Positions 1 through 13,100 of a stretch of 64,000 bases of DNA are shown here, piece by piece. The position numbers were made by a program, and so were the translations under genes. The notes beneath the pieces are model-generated. The model had not been told where the DNA came from, searched no databases, and saw only the letters and a program-made list of their open reading frames with translations. Where the stretch lies: NCBI GenBank assembly GCA_030142905.1, contig JASJOG010000070.1, positions 744,001-808,000 on the forward strand, written 5' to 3'. How positions within the stretch are numbered: the first letter of the stretch is position 1; each line of letters begins with the position of its first letter. Origin of the DNA: Heliopora coerulea (lineage: Eukaryota > Cnidaria > Anthozoa > Scleralcyonacea > Helioporidae).

Positions 1-1780
1 ACCAGTAGCACCTTCTTGACAGCGGAGGACCAATTAGGAAGTCGCTCTGCGTGGAGCTGCCACCACTCTACTTTCTTTTCCTCGCATTGGATGACCACTT
101 CTTCGGCAGCGGCGACGTATTGCGGTAGCTCTCTGATCAGACCACTGATGGTTGCATCACTGTTGAGAAACGGGAAGATTCTGAGGGTCTCTACTGTAGC
201 GGGAGTAGGTCTCCACCACTGGACAGTGGCTGGGCACATGATTCTTCCAGCCTTGAAGGCCAAGACTGTGTCATAAAGCTCCACATTAAACTTCCTCAAG
301 AACCACTGTATAGCTGGCTGAACACATGATTTTGCTGTCTGTTCAAGAGTCGCGGCGACCTGTGTAGCATCTTCATTGGCAATTGCAATAGCATTTGTAC
401 GTGTATGAGGAAAATGTGGAGCCTGACAGGCCTCGACAACAGCCTTCAACCTCTCGTAGCACGAAAACACAAGAGGGCCATCACCTTCTAAGTCGTAGGT
501 GGCCTTTACAAAATGCTCTCCGACATCAATGGTAACAGCCAACTCGAGTTTAACACTGACAAGGCGCTCTGGATCTGCGAGAATAGCTTGAAGCTGTGAT
601 ACAATATGCGGGGCGATCCTATCTACTTCAGCCACTTATAAAAATTGCTCAACATCTCCAAACTGCTCTAACAGCTGCTTGAACACCTCCCATTTCGACC
701 ACCATCGTGTTTCACTGTATGACTTTGGCTTGTGACCAGTCAGGGTCTGCCACGCCAACTTTGCTTTGTAGCTGTGACTGAAGAGCCGGATCCACAGGTT
801 TCCAAACTCCACAAGATTAGGAATATCCAGATGGTTGCCTACATTGTCCAGCGTGTGGGAAAAGCAAACAACGTTCAGCATCTCTGGGAAGATGAATGCC
901 ATCCGATTCAACGCCGCTTGATTCACACTTGCCCATCCCTCATCGCTGCAAGCAACGACTTTCCCCGTATTCCAAATTCAACACACAGGGTTTCGTTGAG
1001 AACTCTTGCCAACCCTTCTGAATTTACTGACTGGGAGCAGATGTCAATTCGTATGAGGCGTTGCGTTATGTTCCATGCGTCATCGATGAAGCGAACGATC
1101 ACTGCAATTGCCTCACCCTGTCTGGTGCTGCCATCAAAAATTACCGATACATCCCTTGTCATCTCCCCCTCTCCTGGCACAGATAGTTCTTTCTTTATCC
1201 TAACAACTTCCTGTTTGAAAATAAGGGCTATGTACTGCCCGAGATTGGCGCTACTGGTAAGTCGATAGCCATTTTTTTCCAACAGAGGACGAAGCCTGTC
1301 TATTTTTCTGATGGGAATCCCGGCCTTTAAAAACTCCTCCACTACTTCCTGTCGGTATGCTTGCTCGGCTAAGGGTAACGTGCTATCTTGGCGACCCTTC
1401 TCTCGACTTAGTGCTTCGGTAATGGTTTGTTCTCTCAACTTCGACTTCTTGATCTTCTCCTTCCCACTGGTGTGTTTTTTGGAAGTGCAATGGGATGACA
1501 ATATGCTTTTCTTTGATGAAACAACTTCTTTGCAAGCATTGCAAAATATCGTGTTACCTCTAACACTTAGATGCTGACCTGGAAATTGATTAATACGATC
1601 ATGTAATGAAACTTTTTTCACGTCAGATGCCCCTCTGGTCTTGTATTGGCTTTTAGTTTGTTGCAGGCTCCGATCTCTGGAGATTTGTGCTCGTTCTGGC
1701 CTGTTGGGTGGCTGTTCTTCTCGTAACTGTAAGTTCGACGCCATTTTGTTGCCAGTGAAGGCGGGAACTGCGACCAACAC
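1..1780 (-). pseudogene. Broken hAT-type transposase with N-terminal BED-like zinc finger, cut by left edge
   Basis: Reading leftward from 1780, an open frame of 285 codons starts with a basic region and a BED/CGGBP1-like zinc finger (FCNACK followed by SSHCTSKKH, residues about 80-105) and then the motif VSLHDRINQFPGQ typical of this group. It continues into a hAT-like catalytic region (VIFDGSTRQGEAIAV; SHTLDNVG; SETRWWSKWEVF) in a second frame from 926. The two frames are joined by an apparent 1-bp loss near 926-930. An in-frame TAA follows at 636-638, after which the same frame stays open to base 1 with W-rich C-terminal sequence (CPATVQWWRP, VEWWQLHAERLPNW). The coding body is long but has one frameshift and one stop, so it is read as a recently decayed transposon copy or domesticated relative. 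The family name rests on motif recognition; the left end lies outside the window. Confidence 0.75.
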
Positions 1781-2094
1781 AATCTTTACTTGCGGTGTGC
1801 CCAGTCCTCTAGACTCTATAGTCTAGACGATGGACGACGCTTTTTTGGGGTAACCTTCTTCCCCCAAGACATTGCAAAATTGTAAAGCGAGTGAACCATG
1901 GACCGAACTTGAAAACAATCAATCTTAGAGACCAAGCAAGTCATGACTCTGGTAATATTCCTTAAAAAAAACCCCAAAAAAACCAACCTAAAAATATGCT
2001 GATTATGCTAGCAGTGCTATTTTAATAAAAAGTGCAAAAATTATGCTCGTTTTTCCAAATTATGCCAAAAATTATGCTAGCACAATCTATAAAG
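1781..2094. other. Flank of the hAT relic, no gene seen
   Basis: Non-coding. It contains a short inverted repeat around 1807-1828 (TCTAGAC and GTCTAGA about a CTATAG core), possibly part of the terminal region of the hAT element, and a T/A-rich stretch with repeated AAATTATGC words at 1990-2090. No clear terminal inverted repeat could be paired because the other end is outside. Confidence 0.4.
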
Positions 2095-2165
2095 GCCTAG
2101 CCCCGTCTGGGGCTCAGAAATCGTTTTCTGAGGTTTGAGCTTGACAAACGTTCGTTTATCATTAA
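2095..2165 (+). repeat. 3' half of the tRNA-derived SINE family
   Basis: The segment holds GTCTGGGGCTCAGAAATCG and then GAGCTTGACAAACGTTCGT. These match the region downstream of the tRNA-like part in the two copies at 25466-25541 and 25865-25940. The A-box half is missing, as in a 5'-truncated SINE. Confidence 0.5.
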
Positions 2166-2657
2166 AGATACCTCCAAGCTGCCACATTTCCAAAATATAT
2201 ATCCCAATAGTATGTTTGTTCAATCCATTTTTACCCTCTCTAAATTCCAGCCGAGACGTCTCCCCTTGATGAGTAAAATTAATAGTATGGCGTTGGCCAG
2301 AATGAAATTAAAAAGTCAGATACGAGCCGAAGAGAGTTAATTGACGTATTCTTCAAATCAAGAACTATTTTCAACATAAAATTCGCCACTCAAGTACTGC
2401 TGTCTGTTAATGAAGTAAAAACCGTTGATATTCTAGAAACAATCATCGAATAAAGTGTGCTTCCAGCTGGAAAATATCTTGCTCAAACGGAATCGACGAA
2501 CTAGAGAACGCATGAACATTGTCAATAAACGTCAATTTTTGCCTTTTTCCTGAATAAAGTAAAAGGTCTTAAATTCGTGGTTTTGCCTGAAATGATGTCC
2601 CAAAAATTTTTCCTTTGATCGACTACATATATCACATTTCGAGGTATTTTGAAGCCT
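2166..2657. other. Intergenic, weak MITE relative
   Basis: No gene. At 2240-2340 a GATGAGTAAAATTAATAGTATG-like stretch followed by GAGCCGAAGAGAGTTAATT resembles sequences at 63477-63540 and the element at 60529-60665, suggesting degenerate members of one dispersed family. Confidence 0.3.
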
Positions 2658-2850
2658 AAAGGGCTGTTTACACGTGCAATTTTGCGCCTTGTGATAGACA
2701 TCTTGGAGGATGTGTTTGACTGACGAGAGTGTCGAGGATAAACTACAGCGAATCGTAAGCGGGTGTCTTGTTTCATAGACTGTCGCAAGTTAATTACATG
2801 CACGAGGGTGACAATCGTAACTTGCGAAATCGCACGTGTAAACGATCCCG
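2658..2850. mobile_element. MITE family A, copy 1 (terminal inverted repeats)
   Basis: The ends are near inverted repeats (GGGCTGTTTACACGTGCAAT on the left, AATCGCACGTGTAAACGATC on the right). The interior shares GACTGTCGCAAGTTAATTAC-like and CATCTTGGAGGATGTG-like words with copies at 32665-32832, 42524-42719 and, interrupted, 52115-52878. It has no coding capacity, so it is read as a non-autonomous DNA transposon. Confidence 0.65.
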
Positions 2851-4916
2851 AAATCTGATAAAATTACTCTCGTTTTCTGAAGGGTTTAATAAGTACACAT
2901 TCAAGAAGTTTATCCAAGCAAAATCTCACTTAACTAATTCCGTACTACAAACTTTAATCAGTTTTATGACCTCACCAATACATGGTCTTTCTTAGGAAGA
3001 AATCCGAAGGGTTGCGCTCCTAAATGTAATAAGTGAGCGAAATTACTTTTTCCTTTTTTGTTCGGGGGACGTGGGAGCATTGGACTCTCCAAAAAATGTT
3101 CCCCCCCCCCATTATGCTCCCCCCAAACTGTAACGAAAGTGTAAGGTTTGTTTTCCATCGTCACTATTTATTTGTGGAAATGCATTTGAAATAAAAAATG
3201 AAGTATGTTCTACAGCGATATAATATTTGAAACGAGTCCTGAACCCATCAATCTTAAGATAATCAAGTTTCACCTTTTAAATCTTCGAACGAATACCGTG
3301 TTACAAAATCCTCTGCACTGGGATTCCAATCCTTAATTAATCGTTCGTGGAAAAAATGAAAATACTGCTCTCGTGCGGGTATCAAAGAGAGCTTTCGCTG
3401 CTAAATATGTATTGAAAAATTTCTCTTCTTGCTGTTCCTTAGCTGAACAGTGAGTTTCAACGTCGAATGTTGCATGTAATGTAGTTCTTCTCCTTGCGCG
3501 ATGGAAGATCCAAAACGTGAACCTTATCATGATAGCAACTTGGTTGGCATACATTGTTTTTTTCCTGCTAATCACAGATGTTGGAATGCCGTGAAGACCC
3601 CCAGAGTTTTGACACCTTTCGAACTGGTCTGCGTGAAATCTACTCACGTGCACTATCCAAAAATATTGTCGAGGTGACAAAATTTGCCCCCGCAACTTTT
3701 TGCGTGAATCAAAATTGATTTGAATTTCCGGAGAAGCTGCTGTGACAGCATGTCTCTGTGGACATTTTCTGCAACATGTCTGAACGACAATTCAAACCCC
3801 TTGGAGAACCAGTCACAAATAGACATGTAAAAAAACCAGTTAAGAAACTATAAGTTTTCGTGACTAATTGTTTGTTTCAAAGTGGGAACATCTCCCCACG
3901 CAATATTAGAGACTTCAAGATTCGACGACGCACCACCATGATGCGGACATCGTGGGCGCGTGTGACTGATACTAGAACGTCGGCGTCCTCAGTGACGAAA
4001 GGAATTAAGATGTTGCACGTTAAGACGTGACACCTCGCGTGTTCCAACCCTTTCTATCCCTCTAATAACCTTTACTGAGAACCCTGGACCTCCTGTTTTC
4101 CTCCGCCATCACGCTACAGCAACTTGCCACAGCTCTGCCAACACCAAGTTGCATCAGACTTGTCATTCGCAACGTTGGTGTGGGCAGATGAAATTAATAG
4201 CATAACATCGTAACAACCTGATAGCGAGTTGTTGCATCCCTGCAGCCAGCGGATCACATCTCAGGACAATCCTCCGAGATTTAGCCTTGTATGTACTATT
4301 GTAATGTGTTTAACACGGGAGAGAGTGTTTGACCCTAAGATCACTCACCCAGAAGTCATAATTCAAACACGAGTTTGATAGTTTCATCACAACTTTTCGT
4401 TGTTTTTGAGTGTTTGGAGTCCCCTAGTGAAACACGATAAATGAGTGTTTGAACTGGCTTCTCGAACACATATTCCGATTGATTTATTTTATGTTTGTTT
4501 CATTGATTGTATTATGTAAATTAGGCAATGCGATCCAGATTAACAGCGATTTTGCTGCAGGTTTTCATAGGGCATCAAAATGCATGCTTGTGATACGGTA
4601 TGCTTTCGTGGATTGAATTCATTTAACCGTGAATTATTGATAAATTGTGGAAGAGCTTTTCAGAAACGAGGCGAAGCCGTGTTTTTCAAACACTGTTTGG
4701 AAAGTTTGATCTCAAGGTCAAGCAATCTTACAAGTGTCTGTGATGTAACTATATCGAAAGGATCAGTATTTCGGGAGAAAGTCGATGTAAAATTTTGGCT
4801 AATGTTTGCAAGTGTTTAATCGTGGCATCACGGATTCCCTTTGTGTTATCCTCATGCATTTTTAATGAATTTGAATAAGTCATAAATTTTGAATGTCTTT
4901 GGAGGTTGATAACTTA
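2851..4916. other. Intergenic, no supported gene
   Basis: Only short open frames occur. The longest is 120 codons on the minus strand (3333-3695); it shows no domain I recognise and its start and surroundings do not look like a gene. A C-run lies at 3100-3122. Confidence 0.4.
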
Positions 4917-5342
4917 GAACTGTTTCATACGCCGCACAATCGTCACATTTAATTCAGACGAATTTAATTCAGTCGATTTAAAGCGGCGGTTATGTGGCGT
5001 GCGAAACAAATTAAATTCGTCATGCAAAGACGTTTTTCCGTCACGATCGGACGCATACAACGTCTAAAATGCGTGTTGGTTTCAGACGACGTCGTAACAT
5101 TGCATCGAATTAATTAAATGCATAAATTATGATAATATCTGTTCTTTTTAGCTCGTGATCAGATGTTTTGTTCTTCGTCATGAGCATTCATTGCTCTTAT
5201 GAAGGTTTGGAAAATGATTAAATTCGTCTAAATTAAATTCCTCGTATGAAACGGGAACACGCATTTACATCGACTAATTGATGACGCAAATATGATTTCA
5301 GTTCGTATGAATTAAGTGCGACGTACGAAACAGCCCTTAATC
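4917..5342. mobile_element. Inverted-repeat MITE
   Basis: The left end (ACTGTTTCATACGCCGCAC, then ATTTAATTCAGACGAA) is mirrored at the right end (TTCGTATGAATTAAGTGCG, then ACGTACGAAACAGCCCTT). The words TTAAATTCGTC recur inside on both strands. No coding frame. Confidence 0.55.
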
Positions 5343-6894
5343 CCGCAATCTTGTTTCCAGGAGGAAACGCAGTTTGCTTCCACAATGGCGGGAAGGTCGA
5401 CAGGCTACTTCACGTCCATTAATCAAAGGGCCCTTGAGGGCGAGTGACAGATGCAAAGCAGACGACAAGGAGATTTTACTAGTTAACGAGATAGTGTCTG
5501 GTGGTGAGAAAATTCTTTTTCAGCGAATGAACCTGTGCCGTAATATTTGGGTTGAGTGTGGAGTGTTCAGTGGCCATTAGCAGCAATAGAAACAACGTAT
5601 TTAGTCACTCATTCGAAAGAAAGCGAAGGACATGGCTAGTTTGAATTTGTATTTTATTGGATGACGAGTCACATCATTGCGAGGAAACTTGTGTAATGGA
5701 ATGGATGTTCCCCTGTGTCACTTGTGCTGCGTTGTAAACGCTCGAGGCAACAGCACAGCAGCTTCGTCATCTAGTTATACGTATAGTAGCCTAGTCACAG
5801 TCAACGACACAGGAATATTTGGAACGTGTGCGTTTGCTCGCATTGACTTACAAATGCTGCTATGCAGCGTTCGTGAGTCAAAATGACTCCTGTCCTTGCC
5901 CTTAACCCTTCAACTATGCCCAGTTTCTCAAAGTTAGATTAAAATTAAAAATTTCCACAAATTTCTCCAGAACTGTCCCTCAACTCGTGTTCGTCATTCG
6001 GTATTTATTATTCAGGGTTCGCAAAGCAGCCTGGTAAAAGTTAACGCAATAGAAATGTTTGGAATGTGTGGGCGTGCCAGCATAGACTGACAAATTACTG
6101 CCACGCAGCATCTGTGAGTCGGTAAAAAGTCCAGATGTGTTAGTTTAATAAGTGTCTGTACGTGCTTTACTGAAGAAAAACCGATCATGGGCTTGATGGT
6201 GGACTCCTAGGGCCATATTCAGATAATCTAAAGGGAGGAGATCAAAAGATACATGGGGTATCGGAAACGAACAAAAAATAATTTAGGATTTACTGCCCGG
6301 ATGAGGGAAATTTGGCGTTAATGAGAAAGGAGAAAAGGACCACCTCCCCAGCCCCTCCTCGTGCACGTCTGTGCCTGTTCCATTCCAGACAGGGGTTCAG
6401 AATACTTTTCATGGCTCTTTTGTGCTTCTATCCACCACCAGATAATCGCCACTGAAGAAAAGAGGCCGAGTAATGAACGCTTGCAAACGCAAAAACATGA
6501 AAAAGGAATCCGTAAAGGAAGTCCTTATATTAAGACTAAATGAGAAGGAATAAATTGGAAGTGCAGTTCAAAGTCTAGTCCAAAGTCCACTCCATTGTCT
6601 GGCCTAGTGTTTACAATTTGCAGTTAGTAAATACGAGAGAAATATTGTGTTCCAACCAAAGTTCGAATCTGGGTTACGATATTTCATGCCTAATATGTTT
6701 GGTTTGTTGGCTAAGTGTAAATTTCGTACCCCCGGCAATACCTTTGAGTTATGGAATAATATTTGAATGCGTTAATTATCGAACTAATTAAATACTTTTT
6801 TTTTTTTCCCAGCTGAAAATCAACGTATGATGTTTCCTGTCGGCAACTGTTCGAAAACCACTTCCCCAGGCGCACCCACGACAAACTGCAGGTC
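5343..6894. other. Intergenic, no supported gene
   Basis: No gene. Two partly similar stretches (about 5785-5885 and 6030-6125) share GTTTGGAACGTGTG-like and GACTTACAAAT-like words, a short imperfect duplication. A T-run lies at 6798-6808. Confidence 0.35.
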
Positions 6895-7097
6895 GTGGTT
6901 TATTTGACCAATCAAATTTGGCGGTCACCAGCACGATTTCTAGAATCTGTCCGACTCTGGCCAATCAGAGACAAACGACCGATTCTAAAGAAAATGTACA
7001 TGCGCGTCAGAAAGCATAAGGAGGAAGAGAAAATACACATACGATCGGTTAGCCAAAAAGAAGAGTGTATGAGAGTTATTACTATGGGAAATTAAAG
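6895..7097 (+). promoter_or_regulatory. Probable TATA-less promoter and 5' UTR of SETDB1
   Basis: Two same-strand CCAAT boxes in good context (TTGACCAATCAAA, core 6908-6912; GGCCAATCAGAG, core 6961-6965) lie 130-190 bp before the proposed start codon. No TATA box is evident. The transcription start cannot be fixed from sequence, and a further upstream 5' UTR exon is possible. Confidence 0.4.
7069..7095 (+). promoter_or_regulatory. Short upstream ORF ahead of SETDB1
   Basis: An ATG at 7069 opens eight codons (a second in-frame ATG at 7084) and stops at TAA 7093-7095, two bases before the proposed SETDB1 ATG at 7098. If the leader includes it, terminating ribosomes would have to reinitiate almost at once or reach 7098 by leaky scanning. 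Whether it lies in the transcript depends on the unmapped start site. Confidence 0.35.
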
Positions 7098-7192
7098 ATG
7101 AGTAATGATTTACCAGGAATAGAGATGATAGACTTACAGAATGCCGTTGATTCGGAGTTCGAAGTGGCTAAATTGGCCAGTGTTTGTAACCG
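7098..7192 (+). CDS. SETDB1: SETDB1 exon 1 (start codon, N-terminus)
   Basis: Opens MSNDLPGIEMIDLQNAVDSE. The ATG is the first in its frame after an in-frame TAG at 7050-7052. It ends after 31 codons plus two bases at a GTACGT donor, phase matching exon 2. The IDLQNAV segment recalls the IAELQQAV segment of vertebrate SETDB1, a weak but consistent similarity. Confidence 0.7.
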
Positions 7193-10100
7193 GTACGTAT
7201 GTCCATGATGCTGTGTGTAGCCGCTTGGGGGTCGAACAGTAAGCTTTACTCCACTGTTTTTGTAGCGGGTGGAATAGAACCGTCTGACATAACCTAGAAG
7301 AAGTCTTTTTCTTCGGTTGGATAGAGTAAACGGTGCCGAGTTTAAAGTGTTTTTCAATCGCTGATTTGTAACCCCAGCTCGTGCAACCTAGGAGCAGTTT
7401 AGTTATTTGTCCTGAAGTTCGACCGATTTAAAAGTTAGATTGAATAAGGTGATCAAGTAATCTGTAATAAGTCAGTCGATTCGATTTAATACACCGTTTA
7501 AGGTTAGACTCGTTTGCCACTTAGATAAATCGTCATAAACTGTAGTTTAAGGTAAAGATTACTTGAATCGATTCTAATGGTCATTATTTAGCTTATTGAA
7601 TGTCTGCTCAAATCACTTGATTTTCTGCAGCTCGACAAATCTACTATATAGCCGTGTGGATGCACTATCAGGTACGTTTGATTATCGCAGTTAGATATTT
7701 ATGTCACGTTGCGGCTTACTATCGTGCGTATTGCCAACGTACTAATCAATTTTTACTTGACATGTTGAAATATTGAATAACCCACATCGGGATGAGGATG
7801 ATATTTTTGTTTGAACCAGCGTCACTCTGTAGTTGTGATAGTTCAGCTTGCTTTCCGCAGATGAAATCGTGGGTTAAAAATCGCCGCATGTTGTTTGTGG
7901 GTGGTGATTATATTTACCCTTCCAATAAAGGTCTCGATTGTTCAAGTGCCAATTTCCGTTGAAAATAGTAAATCTGCTTTGTAATTGGTTATCTATGTAA
8001 TTTTTGTTGTTCATTGAATGTTATTTTCCCAATAGAAAACATACACTTCGTAAGTTTTGCAGAAACCATGTACTATATATAAAGTTCATTATTTCGCCTT
8101 TCTTGCTAAGTCAGCTAAATGAAAGTACATGAATGCATTTCAAAGTAATTTCTAACATTAAATTCAACCATTGTGAAAAAAGAATACACCACAAAGTATT
8201 CTGGCAGATATAGTTGGCAGATGTAAGAAGAGGAACCAACCATCATCAGTAATGTAAGGGCCTAGTTACATGATACAATTGTCATCTAGTACACTATGAT
8301 GTCCAATTAGGTCATTGGAGTTGTCCAGACATGTTGCTACTTTACTGAGTGAATAAAAAGCTGGAGTTGTGCCTTTGAGACAACATTACAAACCCCAGGA
8401 TGAACAATCGTATGTAACAATCTTATCATGAAAAAAGGCCCTAAGAATACACAACTTTGGTGCCAGCAGACAATTGTATGAAATAAAGTAAAAAACAAAT
8501 CCAAAAAAACAAAGACATCTTGAAAACCCAAGATATGAGATAATAACAAGGCAATGAATGATTGCAATGATATTTTGACTTTATTGCAAAGTCATAAATT
8601 ATTGCAATCATTTGTTGTCTTGTTATTAACTCATATCTTTGGTTTTTAAGATGTCTTTTTTTTTTTTTTTACTTTAATACACAATTTGTTCCATACCTCT
8701 CTTTGGTGAGCAAAATTGCATGGCATAGACACTTTGATGCTTAGTATTAGATATTCTGGACACCTGAGAATTAAAGGAGAGAACCAAGCAAAAATAGAGA
8801 GAGAATAAAAAATGAAAGATAAAAATTTCAGGTATTAAAAGGTTAAAATTTTAATGCCAGAATTTTTTTGTTTGTTCTTTGTTCACTTTTTGTTTCTGCT
8901 TTGTTCTGTCATTTGTCCTTTGGTTCCAGGTGTTTTTGGTTTACGATTTATCAGATCTGTGCATTAAAGGGTTAACCACAGTAAAATCGTTAAAGGCCAT
9001 ACAGGCCTCAAAGTAAAAGTGTCTTTATTTATACTGGATAACCCTATCAGCTATCTAAGCTGTTCTCCATAGAGGTCCAGTAAGGGACACCCCTCATGGT
9101 GACTAGAGAACCTGGAGAAGACCTGTGATGCTTGGTAGGGTCAAACTGGACAACACTCTTTTCACATATCACAAAGGTAACTTTTAATCAGATAACTGCA
9201 CAAAGCCAGAATTGAAACCTAGTCACAATGGTGAAACACATGCATTACCACTGTGTCACCAGCAGCCCTTAAAATGGAGGTTAATTGACATTCATGACCA
9301 TTTATTCTTAACTATGGTAGCCTAAAATGGCTATTTCAATTTTATATATTTTTTACTCTAATTATAATGATTTTAAATTATTTGGTAAGAAAAAAAAAAT
9401 AAAATAAGCAAATTACAAATTTAAAACACTAAAAAGTCAAAATAAAAAATGTATTGAGAAATTTTGGAACAAGTCAGGGAATTTAAATATTTGGGGGGTT
9501 GGGTACAAGAGAATGGTGAACTAGACAGAGAGATCCAAGCAAGAATACAAGGAGGGAATGCTTGGAATAAAGTGTCTGGGGTTATGTGCAACAAGAAGAT
9601 ACCAACAAGATTGAAGAGTCAAGTATACCGAACTATGGTCTGACCAACAATGTTATGTGGTGCTGAGATATTGCCAATTAAGGAAATTCAAGTGAATGAT
9701 TGGAAGTTGTGGAGATGACATGGCTGCGGGTAATTGCAGGGACTACAAGATGAGAAAGAAGGATAAATGAAGATATTCGACAAGAAGTGAAAATGCAGCG
9801 ACTGGGAGAGAAGATCAGGGAAGTGAGATTGAAATGGTTAGGACATGTCAGAAGACACGAGCCACATCATATCACTTGTTAGGTAATGGAAAGAAGGGAA
9901 GAAGGAAAAAGACCATGTGGGAGACCAAGGAAACAATGGATGGACCGTGTTCAAGGAGATTTCAGAAAACACAACATTGCAGAAAGTGTTGTTTTAGATT
10001 GAAGTCAATGGAAAGCTGTGACAAGAAGACCTGACCTCCCATGAGGAGTTACCAGGTTGATGATGATGATGATGATGATGATAAGAAAGTATTCCCAGTG

Positions 10101-13100
10101 GTGCATGACTACCATGGTATATCAGCATGCTTTACCTAGTGTAAAGTACTAAACTTGGAAAATCCAGGAAATTCAGTGCTACTATTTTCAACTCTGCTAT
10201 TATTTAGTAATGATGGAATACTTGAGGAATCCAACTTGCATTGAAGGTAGTAAACCTAAAGGCAATTTGGAAAACTGTTCAAGCAAAGGTTTGCAAAGGA
10301 ATGAGATTATAATTTTATGGAAGGAGGTCTTTACAGTATCCACTGAGTAAAAGTGCTTGTGACAAGTAGTTCAGGTACTTTGGCATTTATCAAACTGATG
10401 TGGACATGACAGCAGAGAATTTTGGAAAGGTATTACAAAAGGAATTACACACAGAAGATGGCACTAAATATATATGTTTACCTTCTGATGGACCATCAAA
10501 AAAGGCCAGTTCACCAGCTAAATGTTCCAAGACAGGGGGTCCATGCCATAAAGTACAGTCTAGATCCTGCTGGTTTGGAAAATTGTACTGTTGCAAAGTT
10601 GAGGAACCAGCTTGGGGAAAATAGAGTTTTACAACATGACAATCAACTAGTTAAGATCTCAGGACGGCTATGCAAAACTTGTGGAATATCAAATGGACAC
10701 TTTCCCTCTTCACAACCAGGCAAAAAAATTTGTGAATTGCAATGCACAACTCAATTCCCAGACTCACTGGTTACTGGTATTTTGATTGCCTGAATGGATA
10801 AACAATTGCCTTGGTGGTATGGATTGATAAAAGTAGTTGAATAGGACCTCTAGTGACACTGTATGCATTTTTCAGAAGACCTTGTGAAGACATGGATCCA
10901 CTAAATACAATAATGTATGACCTGTCAAGTGATAACCATGTGAGTAGAGGTTCAATTGAAGTATTTATAGCAATTTATAAACAAAAGTCAGAACTTGATA
11001 GTAGTTTTAAAAAGGTGAATTCTTACAATTTCTGGCTTGTGAAGTGAGGATTCTGTGATCATATATTAATTATTTAACATTACAGGTCAAAATGTGGTGG
11101 AGGAAGACTCAAGTGAATGCAGAAAATGTAATACCAACACTACCTAAAATATCATTTTGACCAGGCTTACTAAAATCAACTACACTGTACAGATTGGTAT
11201 CATATACTTAAAAGGTGATATGTTTTCTCATCATAGTAAAACCTGTTGACCCCCAGAGTGGTTGTCAGTAAATTAGATATTACATTGTACATGTACTATA
11301 TATCTCCAGCATATGCTGGTTCAGTGGAATAATCCTGTATGACTAACCTTTGGTCAGTTTCCTGGGAGTTCTTCATCTGAGTGGGAGACATGTCATGTTA
11401 TATACGGTTGGAGTTAAAAATGAGTACCAACTATTTCAATTACCAGTAGTGGCAGTCAATTGGGGCTGGTGAATTATAAATTTAAGGTGCAGAAGCTGTT
11501 GTTATAATACTCAGTCACAACATTTGAAACTGAAATGGTAGCAAACAGCTACTGTACTGTAGGATTTCATTATTGGCTATAGGCTTATACAACTTCTCCA
11601 GGTGTTTTGTTTGAGCTTATAACTAGAGGGCTTATGGGCAGGGGAGGTTATAGGCATGAGTTGACAGTAAAAATTGTTTGAAATGCATATCATTCAAACT
11701 ATGTTTATAATTTATTATGCATGTTTTTGCTTTACCTGAAAAGGGACAAGGATGCAGTTTAGAATTTTATTCTGGCAAACACCAGATGATTTTATTCAGT
11801 AGAATGGCTGACACCTTCTCCATAAGGAATAAACTGCCAACTATATGTATATGTTTATGTGTATATATGTACATGACGGGATTTTTAGACTCAAGGTAAT
11901 CTTACAGTGTCATACATAGATACACACACATATATACATATATATATATATATATAATATTAATCAAGAAGACCACAAATAAGTGTTTTGACAGTATGTC
12001 TTGTTCATACCGAAGTGTAGGAAGTAGGAGGGGCAACAGGGTCTTCAACCCCCTCATGTATTTAAATTGGGATTTAAGCCCCTCCTAGAAATGGGTCAAG
12101 TGTTATGAAAGTAGTTTCTTATTTTCACTGGTTTGAAAGTAGCTCATGCAAAGTTCAGCTGTGTACATGGACTGACACTTGACCTTCTTGTATGAGATTT
12201 TAAACATTTCACTAATGGATGGACAGTCAGTGTAGCTAGAATGCTTATAGAGGAGCACAAATTTGACCAAGAAAGTTTGAAGCTGCTGTTGAAAATCAAA
12301 AAAACATTTGATTAATGCATGCAATGGAAATGCAATGCAGCCATCTCGGAGGTTACAAGAACTATATTAGTCAGACATCAAGTTTCAGTGCCTAGGGTCA
12401 CTGTGTGTTAACCATGTTGTCATGTCACATACACACAAAGATGAGATCAATAACCTGAATGTTGTTGATATTGCAAAATTGTTTACTAGTTGTAATGGGG
12501 GGCATCAGTCTGTTTTTCAATCACATTAAAATATGTGTTTGTTACGACATCATTTCTATTTGTCCTTCATCAATTTGTAGAATAACATTTTTCAATGGAA
12601 AGGGAACTTATCAGTCGCAAGCAAATAACCACAATTTGAGTACACAGATGACTTCGTCAGCATTCTAAGAGGCTTTAAAATTTGTAATACTTCCAGAGGT
12701 GTATATGTATATAAACGTTCTTATCGACTTAGTATTGATCGATATAACCAGACAGTCGAGAAAACACGAAAAATTAGTCAAAGGGCAGCATCTCACCGAT
12801 AAAAAACTGCAATATTGATCTGTAAATTTGACTGTAAGACCTAGCTCTTTAAGTGTTGATTAGAAGGGATAGCAATTTAATACTGCAACTCACGAACATG
12901 CTTGCTATTGCTTGTGCAAGAAAACCCAAAGCTCAGTCACCAGGCATTAACTAGCAAAAAAACATCGCAAAGACGTCGATAGCTGTCTTCCCACTTTATC
13001 GTCCATGTAAAGCGATCGAATTTTATAATATGGCATTCATTGTAATTGATGAAGACGACGATCCATTGCTCAAGTGGATACAAAGTTAAAAAGATCTACC

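Noticed and set aside
3333..3695. 120-codon minus-strand open frame
   Set aside because: No domain or motif recognised, no supporting splice or promoter context; could be a diverged element fragment.
10390..10793. Overlapping plus-strand frames (74 and 123 codons) in intron 2, one with a SAP-like GLENCTVAKLRNQL stretch
   Set aside because: Frames overlap and break; no conserved splice context and the SAP resemblance is too short. Probably an old repeat or pseudogene fragment.
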